Origin: DAMBHY01 sp032068765
Lineage (GTDB): Bacteria; Bacteroidota; Bacteroidia; Bacteroidales; Dysgonomonadaceae
NCBI GenBank assembly: GCA_032068765.1
Contig: DAMBHY010000014.1
Span: forward strand, 6,026-70,025
DNA: 64,000 bases
Direction of reading: 5' to 3'
Positions 15,805-23,657 of this stretch are shown piece after piece. The first letter of the stretch is position 1; every line of letters starts with the position of its first letter. The translations under genes were made by a program, and so were the position numbers. The notes beneath the pieces were generated by a model, which made no database searches, was not told where the DNA came from, and worked only from the letters and a program-made list of their open reading frames with translations.

Positions 15805-18349
15805 AAAAGAATTTTTTCCGCCCCGACCGTCCACCAACCCTACCATTTATGCTTATGAGTTGGTGGGTGTGGCTACGCACAAGGGTTTACTCAAAATCGG
15901 CTATACCGACCGTGATGCACAAACACGTATCAAAGAGCAGTTAGGCACGGCAGCCATACCATACAAAATTGTATTTGAAGAATCGGCAATGAAACGTGAC
16001 GGTAGTTCTTTTACCGACCACGATGTACACCGATTGTTGAGAGAATGGAAAGTAGTCAACGAAAGTGGAGAATGGTTTAAATGCACCTTAAACGACTTGC
16101 GTAGAGCCATTCACCAAATCAAAACAGGCGAAAAAACAGAAGAAAACCGAGTGCTCACTTTCGGTATGCGACCCGAACAGGAAGCAGCCGTTGACAAGAC
16201 CATTGCCTATTTCAAAAGTTTCAAGAAAGAAAACAAAGACAGAACTCCTCACTTCCTTTGGAACGCCAAAATGCGTTTCGGAAAAACCTTTGCCAGTTAT
16301 CAATTGGCTAAAAAAATGGGGTGGAAAAAAGTGTTGGTGCTTACCTTCAAACCAGCCGTTGAAGATGCTTGGAAAGAAGATTTACTTTCTCACGTTGACT
16401 TTAAAGGTTGGCAATTCATTTCCAAACACGCTGATGAATTATCAAGCCAAGATATTGACACCAAAAAACCCTTGGTTTGCTTTGGTTCGTTTCAGGATTT
16501 TTTAGGCAAGAACACCAACACAGGTGGTATCAAAACCAAAAACGAATGGGTACACGCCACCGTTTGGGATTGTATCGTTTTTGACGAATACCATTTTGGA
16601 GCTTGGCGCGAAAACGCCAAAGATTTATTCGGTAAAGATTTAGAAGCCGAGAAGGAAATTGAAGAATACAAAAAGATTGAAAAAGAAGGGATTGCCGAAG
16701 AAGACAAAGCGGAACACTTAGAGAAGATAATTCCAATCAGCACCAATCACTATTTGTATTTGTCAGGCACTCCGTTTCGTGCTATTAGTTCGGGCGAATT
16801 TATCGAAGAACAAATTTTTAATTGGACGTATTCTGACGAGCAAAGGGAAAAAGAAAATTGGGACAATTCAAAAGGGGCAAATCCTTATGCAGCCTTACCA
16901 AGAATGGTAATGCTCACGTATCAATTGCCTGATTCCATTCGCCAAATTGCTATGCAAGGTGAGTTTGACGGCTTTGATTTAAACATATTCTTTAAAGCCG
17001 AGGGCGAAGGACGAAAAGCACATTTCAAATACGAAGATGAAGTACAAAAATGGTTGGATTTAATTCGGGGTTCGTTTAGCGAAACCACCGTTGACCATTT
17101 GAAGATGGGAGCAAAAAAACCGCCTTTGCCGTTTTCACACGCTCCATTACTCAAAGTGCTGAATCACACGTTTTGGTTTTTGCCAACCGTTGCAGCGTGC
17201 AACGCAATGGCATTGTTACTTGAAAGACGACAAAATATATTTTACCACGATTACAAAGTGGTAGTTGCAGCAGGAACACAAGCAGGAATTGGAATAGAAG
17301 CATTGCCACCAGTATTAGATGCAATGACCGACAATCCATTGGAATCAAAAACTATTACGCTTTCTTGCGGTAAACTCACCACAGGTGTATCGGTAAAACC
17401 GTGGACAGGCATTTTTATGTTACGTAATTCTTCCAGTCCTGAAACCTATTTTCAAGCGGCATTTCGTGTACAAACGCCTTGGGTTATTAAAAACCCAGAC
17501 AGCAAATCGCCCAACAAAGAAGAAATTTTAAAAGAAGAATGTTACGTTTTTGATTTTGCTCCCGACCGAGCATTAAGGCAAATTGCCGATTACAGTTGCC
17601 GACTCAATGTAAACGAATCAAACCCCGAAGCAAAAGTTGCCGAGTTTATAAACTTCCTGCCAGTATTGGCTTATGACGGCAGTTCAATGAAACAAGTTGA
17701 TGCCGCAGGAATTTTGGATATGGCAATGAGTGGCACAACTGCCACGCTTTTAGCAAGGCGTTGGGAAAGTGCTTTGCTTGTAAACGTGGACAACAACACG
17801 CTTGCCCGATTGATGGCAAACGAAGATGCAATGAAAGCTTTAATGAGCATTGAAGGCTTCAGGAATTTGAATCAGGACATTGAAACTATTATCAACAAGT
17901 CGGAAGCCGTAAAAAAAGCAAAGAAAGACGCCAACGACCGAGAACTAACCAAAAAAGAGAAAAAAGAACTTTCAGACGAAGAAAAAGAATACAAGAGCCT
18001 GAGAAAGCAAATCCAAGAAAAGCTTATCAAGTTTGCAACCCGTGTACCTGTCTTTATGTATTTAACAGACTATCGGGAAAGAAGTCTAAAAGACGTAATC
18101 ACTCAATTAGAACCGGGACTATTCAAAAAAGTAACAGGTTTGTCAGTAAAAGACTTTGAATTATTGGTAAGCCTTGGCGTGTTCAACTCTGCATTGATGA
18201 ATGATGCTGTTTATAAGTTCAAACGTTACGAAGATGCAAGTTTAGAATATATCGGAATTAACAAGCACGAAGGACAAGACGTAGGTTTGTACGACACTGT
18301 TTTGAGCAGAAAAGATTATGAAGAAAGTTTTGTAAACGAACCAGAATAG
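15797..18349 (+). CDS. GIY-YIG/T5orf172-type nuclease fused to SF2 DEAD-like helicase (restriction subunit)
   Basis: 850 residues. Residues ~15-105 form a T5orf172/GIY-YIG-like domain (YAYELVGVATHKGLLKIGYT, ending EWFKC). An SF2 motor follows with Walker A MRFGKTF near residue 160, DEYHF as motif II, LSGTPF as motif III and a motif VI region around FRVQTPWV. A Lys/Glu-rich helical stretch (~residues 700-740) leads to the C-terminus. In a restriction-modification setting this would be the translocating/cleaving subunit, with the two upstream methyltransferase genes as partners. It is the last gene of the 6-kb cassette. Confidence 0.75.
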   Translation: MSKKEFFPPRPSTNPTIYAYELVGVATHKGLLKIGYTDRDAQTRIKEQLGTAAIPYKIVFEESAMKRDGSSFTDHDVHRLLREWKVVNESGEWFKCTLNDLRRAIHQIKTGEKTEENRVLTFGMRPEQEAAVDKTIAYFKSFKKENKDRTPHFLWNAKMRFGKTFASYQLAKKMGWKKVLVLTFKPAVEDAWKEDLLSHVDFKGWQFISKHADELSSQDIDTKKPLVCFGSFQDFLGKNTNTGGIKTKNEWVHATVWDCIVFDEYHFGAWRENAKDLFGKDLEAEKEIEEYKKIEKEGIAEEDKAEHLEKIIPISTNHYLYLSGTPFRAISSGEFIEEQIFNWTYSDEQREKENWDNSKGANPYAALPRMVMLTYQLPDSIRQIAMQGEFDGFDLNIFFKAEGEGRKAHFKYEDEVQKWLDLIRGSFSETTVDHLKMGAKKPPLPFSHAPLLKVLNHTFWFLPTVAACNAMALLLERRQNIFYHDYKVVVAAGTQAGIGIEALPPVLDAMTDNPLESKTITLSCGKLTTGVSVKPWTGIFMLRNSSSPETYFQAAFRVQTPWVIKNPDSKSPNKEEILKEECYVFDFAPDRALRQIADYSCRLNVNESNPEAKVAEFINFLPVLAYDGSSMKQVDAAGILDMAMSGTTATLLARRWESALLVNVDNNTLARLMANEDAMKALMSIEGFRNLNQDIETIINKSEAVKKAKKDANDRELTKKEKKELSDEEKEYKSLRKQIQEKLIKFATRVPVFMYLTDYRERSLKDVITQLEPGLFKKVTGLSVKDFELLVSLGVFNSALMNDAVYKFKRYEDASLEYIGINKHEGQDVGLYDTVLSRKDYEESFVNEPE

Positions 18350-18368
18350 ACAAATGCCAACGCTCAAT

Positions 18369-18433
18369 AGCCACACACATTGCCAAGCCGCACAAGCCAA
18401 CGCTAAATCCCAAGCTTGGCAAAGAGTGTGGCT
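18369..18433 (+). terminator. Long imperfect hairpin after the helicase gene
   Basis: Arms 18369-18388 (AGCCACACACATTGCCAAGC) and 18414-18433 (GCTTGGCAAAGAGTGTGGCT) pair over ~18 of 20 positions with a 25-base loop. It lies 20 bp after the helicase stop and 50 bp before attC-like site D. No T run follows, so it may be an mRNA 3' stabiliser or a relic recombination hairpin and not a classic terminator. Confidence 0.4.
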
Positions 18434-18481
18434 GTCCAACCCTACGACCGAAAAACCAACGGACGAAAAAGAACACCGAAC

Positions 18482-18613
18482 CGATAACAGGCGTTTGGCT
18501 CAATGGCGGGTGACGTGGTTAATTGAACATTCTATCTCGCATCAACTTTTGTGGTGTATTGACAGTTTTGTGCTCCGTAATCCGCCACTGCGCCAAGCGC
18601 CAAAACGTTAGCA
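18482..18613 (+). other. attC-like recombination site D
   Basis: R'' CGATAAC at 18482-18488, left arm GCGTTTGGCTCAATGGCGG, right arm CCGCCACTGCGCCAAGCGCC, R' GTTAGCA at 18607-18613. The arms are close in sequence to sites B and E (shared CGTTTGGC and CGCCAAGC). Predicted boundary 18607/18608. It closes the 6064-bp restriction-modification cassette. Confidence 0.78.
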
Positions 18614-19478
18614 GTAATGGCAGGACGACCCAACCGACAATAATAAATAATGCAAAAAACGACATTTAAAATATCAAAAATGGACTGCCCATCCGAAGAA
18701 CAAATGATACGGATGAAACTTGCCGACTTGAAGAACATCAACTCATTGGACTTTGATATACCTAATAGATTGCTGACCGTTTTTCACACAGACAACCACG
18801 ACCAAATTTTTCAGCGACTTGACAACTTAAAATTTGACACTTCACTTATTGACAGCGTTTCGGCAGACAATTATTCTGTTACAACCGACAACACCGACCG
18901 AGAAAGAAAATTGCTTTGGCAAGTTTTAGCTATCAACTTTTTCTTTTTTGCACTTGAACTTACGACAGGTTTCGTTTCAAACTCAATGGGACTTGTTGCC
19001 GACAGTTTAGATATGCTTGCCGACAGTATTGTTTACGGACTTGCACTTTTCGCTGTTGGTGGGACAATGACACGAAAAAAGAACATTGCAAAATCAGCAG
19101 GTTATTTTCAGTTGACACTTGCCATTTTTGGTTTCATTGAAGTAATCAGACGATTTATTGGAACTGAAACAGTTCCTACATTTCAGACAATGATAATTAT
19201 TTCAATTCTTGCACTTATTGGCAACGGACTTTGTTTGTATTTACTGCAAAAAAGCAAAAGCAGAGAAGCACATATGCAAGCGAGTATGATTTTTACATCT
19301 AATGATGTAATTGTAAATTTAGGTGTAATTATCGCAGGCGGACTTGTTTACTTGACAAACTCAAAATATCCCGACCTTATCGTTGGGACAATAGTATTTT
19401 TCATCGTTGGACAAGGAACATTTAAAATTCTAAAACTATCAAAATGACGGAAGGACAAAAAACCACTACTGCTAACAG
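18606..19478 (+). repeat. 873-bp direct repeat, copy 2 (CDF transporter cassette body)
   Basis: Second copy of the segment at 10155-11027. It starts at the R' of site D and ends just after the R'' of site E. The absence of visible differences points to a recent duplication or ongoing homogenisation. Confidence 0.92.
18650..19447 (+). CDS. HMA-domain CDF-like cation transporter (copy 2)
   Basis: Identical in protein sequence to the gene at 10199 (265 residues, HMA-like N-terminus plus CDF membrane helices with DSLDMLAD and SNDVIVN). Sole gene of the last cassette in the array. Two identical copies could raise dosage of a metal exporter, or could simply mark repeated cassette capture. Confidence 0.82.
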   Translation: MQKTTFKISKMDCPSEEQMIRMKLADLKNINSLDFDIPNRLLTVFHTDNHDQIFQRLDNLKFDTSLIDSVSADNYSVTTDNTDRERKLLWQVLAINFFFFALELTTGFVSNSMGLVADSLDMLADSIVYGLALFAVGGTMTRKKNIAKSAGYFQLTLAIFGFIEVIRRFIGTETVPTFQTMIIISILALIGNGLCLYLLQKSKSREAHMQASMIFTSNDVIVNLGVIIAGGLVYLTNSKYPDLIVGTIVFFIVGQGTFKILKLSK

Positions 19479-19602
19479 GCGTTTGGCAAAAGGCGGGGTT
19501 CAGTGCTTCGTATGACAGTTTTGTGGTAGGTTCAAGTGTAGTGCTTCGATTGAACTTTTGTGCTAAAAATCCGCCACTACGCCAAGCCCCGGCACGTTAA
19601 TA
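19470..19602 (+). other. attC-like recombination site E (right end of array)
   Basis: R'' TGCTAAC at 19470-19476, left arm GGCGTTTGGC and GGCGGGG, right arm CCGCCACTACGCCAAGCCCC, R' GTTAATA at 19596-19602. The R' departs most from GTTRRRY and marks the end of the array: no further attC-like site follows. Predicted boundary 19596/19597. Confidence 0.72.
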
Positions 19603-19669
19603 TCTAGCCACGCAAAAATTTACAAAAATATTTTTTTCGAAAATTTCTTTCTCTATTAACTAAATTTAT

Positions 19670-19677
19670 TATATTTG
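19670..19677 (+). promoter_or_regulatory. Putative Bacteroidetes -7 element driving the 41-bp repeat leader
   Basis: TATATTTG fits TAnnTTTG exactly, within an AT-rich stretch. A start about 7 bases after the element would place the RNA 5' end near 19684, just before the first repeat unit. The repeats therefore form the beginning of the transcript. Confidence 0.5.
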
Positions 19678-19690
19678 TTGCGGCGTAGGG

Positions 19691-19931
19691 GTTCGGCTAA
19701 ATGCCCAAAGACGGAAACAATGCGAGTGAGCGTTTGGGCAGCTTTCCAAAGCAAGAAACAAGACGAAGGAACCATCGGGCAATCGCCCAAAAGGGTAAAC
19801 ATGACAAAATAGCCTTCGGGCAATTACCCAAAAGCTGCAACAAAGCGAAGAAAGGTTGGGGCAGACGCCCAAAAGTAAAAACATGGCGAAACGGCTTTCG
19901 GGCAACTGTCCAAAGCATCGCAATATATATT
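19691..19931 (+). repeat. Six tandem 41-bp repeats, each with a short hairpin (candidate structured RNA)
   Basis: The CCCAAA-type core recurs at 19704, 19745, 19786, 19827, 19868 and 19909: six units with an exact period of 41. Each holds a small inverted repeat of the form GGGC(A)N4-6(G)CCCAAA, for example GGGCAATCGCCC, GGGCAGACGCCC and GGGCAGCTTTCC. Units vary in sequence, yet pairing is largely kept, including G-U wobble. The rest of each unit is purine-rich (AARNAACAARGCGAAG-like). A period of 41 is not a multiple of three, so the array is not a coding repeat. A T run (19927-19936) follows. It may be a non-coding RNA or the leader of the downstream gene. Confidence 0.75.
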
Positions 19932-19957
19932 TTTTTTATTAATCAAATTTATACAAA

Positions 19958-20671
19958 ATGAAAAGGGTGTCTACTCACGCACGTACCACAGAAGTGGACG
20001 ACACGTCAGACCGTATCATCGTAAAGTATCATGACGACCCCAAGGTGGCTGACGACTCAGTATTAACAACAGTTTTAAAAGACATCACGGACTTTTCCGA
20101 CCGCATCACGGACGCTATCAGGCGCGACAAGCAGTTTTCGGAAATGGAAGACGCCGACGCTGTCCGCGACAAAAATACGCGCATTCTTTACCGAGCCGTC
20201 GCGGGTTACGCGGTTTTGCCGGTAATCGCACTCAGCGAACCTGCAAAGCGCATCCTTGCAGTGCTTGACAAATACGGACTGAACATGCTCCGCGAAAACT
20301 ATGCACAACAATCGTCGCACATGGAAGCCATGTCGCTCGACCTTTCGGCTCCCGGCATCGTGGAAGACGCCAAAGCATTGCAGGGCGTTACCGAACTGAT
20401 TGCCAACGTGGGCACGTCTCAAACCGAGTTCACCAAAAAACGCGTAGCGTATGAACAGGCTTATGCCGCCGCTCAAAACATACCATCCGCAACCGAACTC
20501 AAAAATCCGTTACTGCAGTTGATAAATGCCAAGCTCATCCCCTATCTGGAAGTGATGAAGGGCATAAACGCCGAGAAATACGGTCTGTTTGCGGACTCCG
20601 TCGAAAAAATTATCGCCGACACCAACGCGGTAGTGGAACGCCGAAGCGGTGCAAGCGAGGTAAAGAAATGA
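19958..20671 (+). CDS. DUF6261-like helical protein of unknown function
   Basis: 237 residues, start MKRVSTHARTTEVDD. Almost wholly alpha-helical, with no membrane segment or signal peptide. Phrases such as DAVRDKNTRILYRAVAG, SEPAKRILAVLDKYG and RENYAQQSSHMEAMSLDL fit the DUF6261 family of Bacteroidetes as I remember it; the match needs a search. Visibly more GC-rich than the genes around it, which suggests transfer or a different expression class. It sits directly downstream of the 41-bp repeat array, and the ORF running through the repeats stops at its start codon. Confidence 0.6.
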   Translation: MKRVSTHARTTEVDDTSDRIIVKYHDDPKVADDSVLTTVLKDITDFSDRITDAIRRDKQFSEMEDADAVRDKNTRILYRAVAGYAVLPVIALSEPAKRILAVLDKYGLNMLRENYAQQSSHMEAMSLDLSAPGIVEDAKALQGVTELIANVGTSQTEFTKKRVAYEQAYAAAQNIPSATELKNPLLQLINAKLIPYLEVMKGINAEKYGLFADSVEKIIADTNAVVERRSGASEVKK

Positions 20672-20775
20672 CGAAAAAATCTCATTGATGATGGAGGCGC
20701 TGCCTCCATCATTCATATTATCCTCCCCAAAAAAAATGAGCCGCTATCGGCAGGATAGATAAATTAATCAAAAAC

Positions 20776-21348
20776 ATGTTCACCCCCCCCAAAAAAAACA
20801 AAATAATTGTGCCAAGAGCTACCTGCAAGACCGATTTACTCCGCTTCGCACAAATTCAATTCGACAAATTATGGAACCTCATCGACAGCATGGACGAGTA
20901 TTTGCAAACATCCACTTTCAAAGCCGAAATGGCAACCGCCGGAAAAGAGGAGCATTGGAAAAGAGACAAAAATTTGCGAGACATTCTCGTTCATTTGTAC
21001 GAATGGCATCAGTTATTACTAAATTGGATACGTAAGAATACCGAGGGAGATACCGTGCCTTTTTTGCCTGCCCCCTATAATTGGAAAACTTATGGGAGGA
21101 TGAATGTGGAATTTTGCGAAAAGCATCAAGACACTTCTCTCTACCAAGCGAAAGAAATGCTTAAAAAAAGCCACGAGGAGGTTATGCGCGCTATTCAAGA
21201 ATTTTCAAATGAAAATCTCTTCCTTAAGAAAGAATTTCCGTGGACAGGCTCAACCACTCTGGGAGCTTATTGCGTATCGGCTACTTCATCGCATTATGAA
21301 TGGGCGCTAAAGAAAATTAAACTACATATCAAACTGAGCAAACCATAA
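20776..21348 (+). CDS. ClbS/DfsB-family four-helix bundle protein
   Basis: 190 residues. TKxxLL-like beginning (CKTDLLRFAQIQFDKLWNLID), RDILVHLYEWHQLLLNWI and the C-terminal SSHYEWALKKIKLH helix match the ClbS/DfsB family, DinB-like helical bundles. The founding member ClbS hydrolyses the genotoxin colibactin; most relatives are uncharacterised. The ATG is followed by a run of eight C and eight A bases, an unstable tract inside codons 3-8. A start after the tract would also give a near-full-length protein, so the first ~12 residues are uncertain. Confidence 0.75.
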   Translation: MFTPPKKNKIIVPRATCKTDLLRFAQIQFDKLWNLIDSMDEYLQTSTFKAEMATAGKEEHWKRDKNLRDILVHLYEWHQLLLNWIRKNTEGDTVPFLPAPYNWKTYGRMNVEFCEKHQDTSLYQAKEMLKKSHEEVMRAIQEFSNENLFLKKEFPWTGSTTLGAYCVSATSSHYEWALKKIKLHIKLSKP

Positions 21349-21369
21349 TCCCTCCGGATAAAACAGAAA

Positions 21370-21399
21370 AACCTCCGCGCTCATTACAACGCGGAGGTT
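21370..21399. terminator. Bidirectional terminator between clbS-like gene and prolyl oligopeptidase
   Basis: Stem AACCTCCGCG / CGCGGAGGTT with a 10-base loop, preceded by an A-rich tract and followed by seven T bases. It can end transcription from both sides of these convergent genes. Confidence 0.88.
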
Positions 21400-21426
21400 T
21401 TTTTCACTTTTCACTTCTTCACTTTC

Positions 21427-23568
21427 TCACTTCTTCATCCCTACTCTATTCAATATAAACGCATAAGTGAAAGCGCGGTCTTCGATACTCTTGTATCGTC
21501 CGGTTGCCCCGCCGTGCCCGGATTCCATATTCATGTGCAGAAGGACGATATTGTTGTCGGTTTTCATTTTGCGCAGTTTGGCAACATACTTCGCAGGTTC
21601 GTGAAACAACACTTGCGAGTCGTTGAGGCCGCCCGTTACCAACATGTTGGGATATTTTTGCGCTTTGATGTTGTCGTAAGGCGAGTATGACAACATATAG
21701 TTGTAATATTCCTCTTCGTTGGGATTGCCCCACTCTTCATATTCTCCCGTAGTCAACGGCAAAGTGTCATCCAGCATGGTGCTGATAACGTCCACAAAAG
21801 GCACTTGCGCCACAATGGTTTGATACAAATCCGGACGCATATTGGCAACCGCTCCCATCAACAGACCGCCGGCGCTTCCGCCTTGCGCAGCCAACAAATT
21901 GGATGAAGTATATCCGTCTTTAATCAGTTTTTCGCTGCACGCGATGAAGTCGGTAAAGGTATTTTTCTTTTTCAACAACTTGCCGTCTTCATACCACTGC
22001 TCGCCCATGTCGCTGCCGCCACGGATTTGCGCAATCGCATATACAAAACCTCTATCAATCAAACTATAGACGCTGGAATTGAAATAAGCATCGGATGTGG
22101 AACCATAACTTCCGTAGGAATAAAGCAAAGCAGGATTTTTGCCGTCTTTTTTCAAACCTTTTTTGTAAACTACCGCAAAAGGCACTTTCACGCCGTCAGC
22201 AGCTGCAGCCCAAACGCGTTCTACCACGTACTTTTCGGGGTCGAATCCTGAAGGGATTTCCTGAGTTTTCAACATGGTACTTTTTTCCGAAGGGATGTCG
22301 TATTCATAAACAGTGCTGGGTCGATTGAGCGATGAATAGTTATAGCGGATAGTTTTGGCGTCATACTCCGGATTACCGGAAAGAGAAGCTGTGTAGACAG
22401 GTTCGGGAAATGAAATGGTTTTTGCCGCGCCGCCATTCACAGGTTTCAATTGAATTTCATTTAATCCGTTTTTGCGGAGTTCCAACGCCAGATAATCTTT
22501 CAACACATCAATATCTTCGATGCGAACATCCTTGCTGTGCGGCATAAAAACTTTCCATGTATTGCGGTTTTCATAACCTTTTTTCGGCAATTCGTAAATC
22601 ATGCCGTTCAAGTTTTCTTTGTCTTTATATCTGACGAAGAATTTATCCTTGTGAACTTCCACGGAGTATTCCACGTCTTTCTTTCTCGGCAAGAAAGGCT
22701 TGAAAGCATCCATCGGTTTGTCGGCAGAGATAAACAATTCTTCCGAAGTCGTGCTGCTTCCTGCTGCAATAAAAATATATTGCCGCGTTTTTTCGCTCGC
22801 CAATCCGATATTGAATTTCGAATCTTTCTCTTCGTATACAATTGTTCCTTTCTTTTCATCCAATTTTTGTCGATACACGCGAAATGGACGAAGGGTTTTG
22901 TCGATAGTGGAATAGAAAAGCATTTTGTTGTCATTTGCCCACGCCGCGGAGGTTGCTCCGTCTATTGTGAATCCAATATTTTGACCGCTTGTCAAATCTT
23001 TAATTTTCATTGTGTACTCGGCGTAGGAACCTGTTTCATTGTAAAAATAAGCGACTTTATTGTTGTCGGGACTGATGGTATATCCTGCAAAAATGAAAGC
23101 AGGTTTGCCTTCCGCCATTTTGTTCAGGTCGAAAAGCACTTCTTCGGGAGCTTTCAACGAACCTTTTTTGCGCAGGTAGATACCGTATTGTTTTCCTTTC
23201 TCAGAACGTTGATAGTAATAATAGCCATCTTTGAAAACGGGATAACTTTCGTCATCTTCTTTGATGCGTCCGAGAATTTCGGTGTAAATCGCTTTTTGCA
23301 AATCTTTGGTAGAAGCCATCACCGTGTCGGTATAGGCGTTTTCGGCTTTGATGTAGTCGATAACTTTAGCGTTGTTTTTATCTTTCAACCAAAAATAGTT
23401 GTCGATACGTTGTTTCCCGAAGTTGGTAAACGTGTCGGGGAGCATTTCCGCTAAAGGTGGTTTGGGGAAATCTGATTGATTCAAAACTTCAAGTTGTTTT
23501 TGGGGTTTACACGCCATCATGATGAAAGCGCATGTCAATAATGTAATTGTGTAATAATTGAATTTCAT
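21427..23568 (-). CDS. S9-family prolyl oligopeptidase (oligopeptidase B-like), lipoprotein
   Basis: Serine peptidase cleaving short peptides. 713 residues from the ATG at 23568; an upstream start would add ten residues ahead of the signal peptide. The N-terminus MKFNYYTITLLTC with MMAC is a lipoprotein signal, so the enzyme is likely envelope-anchored. Seven-bladed propeller region at ~60-430, alpha/beta hydrolase domain at the C-terminus. Catalytic Ser in AQGGSAGGLLMG, Asp in GLNDSQVLFHEP, His in MESGHGGATG. Length and motif order match PtrB-type enzymes. Confidence 0.92.
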   Translation of the reverse strand: MKFNYYTITLLTCAFIMMACKPQKQLEVLNQSDFPKPPLAEMLPDTFTNFGKQRIDNYFWLKDKNNAKVIDYIKAENAYTDTVMASTKDLQKAIYTEILGRIKEDDESYPVFKDGYYYYQRSEKGKQYGIYLRKKGSLKAPEEVLFDLNKMAEGKPAFIFAGYTISPDNNKVAYFYNETGSYAEYTMKIKDLTSGQNIGFTIDGATSAAWANDNKMLFYSTIDKTLRPFRVYRQKLDEKKGTIVYEEKDSKFNIGLASEKTRQYIFIAAGSSTTSEELFISADKPMDAFKPFLPRKKDVEYSVEVHKDKFFVRYKDKENLNGMIYELPKKGYENRNTWKVFMPHSKDVRIEDIDVLKDYLALELRKNGLNEIQLKPVNGGAAKTISFPEPVYTASLSGNPEYDAKTIRYNYSSLNRPSTVYEYDIPSEKSTMLKTQEIPSGFDPEKYVVERVWAAAADGVKVPFAVVYKKGLKKDGKNPALLYSYGSYGSTSDAYFNSSVYSLIDRGFVYAIAQIRGGSDMGEQWYEDGKLLKKKNTFTDFIACSEKLIKDGYTSSNLLAAQGGSAGGLLMGAVANMRPDLYQTIVAQVPFVDVISTMLDDTLPLTTGEYEEWGNPNEEEYYNYMLSYSPYDNIKAQKYPNMLVTGGLNDSQVLFHEPAKYVAKLRKMKTDNNIVLLHMNMESGHGGATGRYKSIEDRAFTYAFILNRVGMKK

Positions 23569-23657
23569 AAGGCAGACAATTAGTTGATGCTTTTGCAAAT
23601 ATATTTATTTTTATTGGCATGGAATTGTCTTTTCTTAAAAATAATAAAATAATCAAA

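Noticed and set aside
10155..19478. Composite transposon made of the two 873-bp repeats
   Set aside because: The repeats encode a metal transporter, not a transposase, and have no terminal inverted repeats or target duplications.
19691..19931. CRISPR array
   Set aside because: Although strictly periodic (41 bp), the whole unit is degenerate; there are no identical repeats with unique spacers and no cas genes.
19701..19961. 86-codon ORF through the 41-bp repeats
   Set aside because: A 41-bp period shifts the frame at every unit, so the peptide does not repeat; coding selection is unlikely. A leader peptide cannot be fully excluded because its stop overlaps the next ATG.
22537..23454. 305-codon plus-strand frame opposite the prolyl oligopeptidase
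   Set aside because: Antisense shadow; the minus frame carries the complete S9 catalytic triad.
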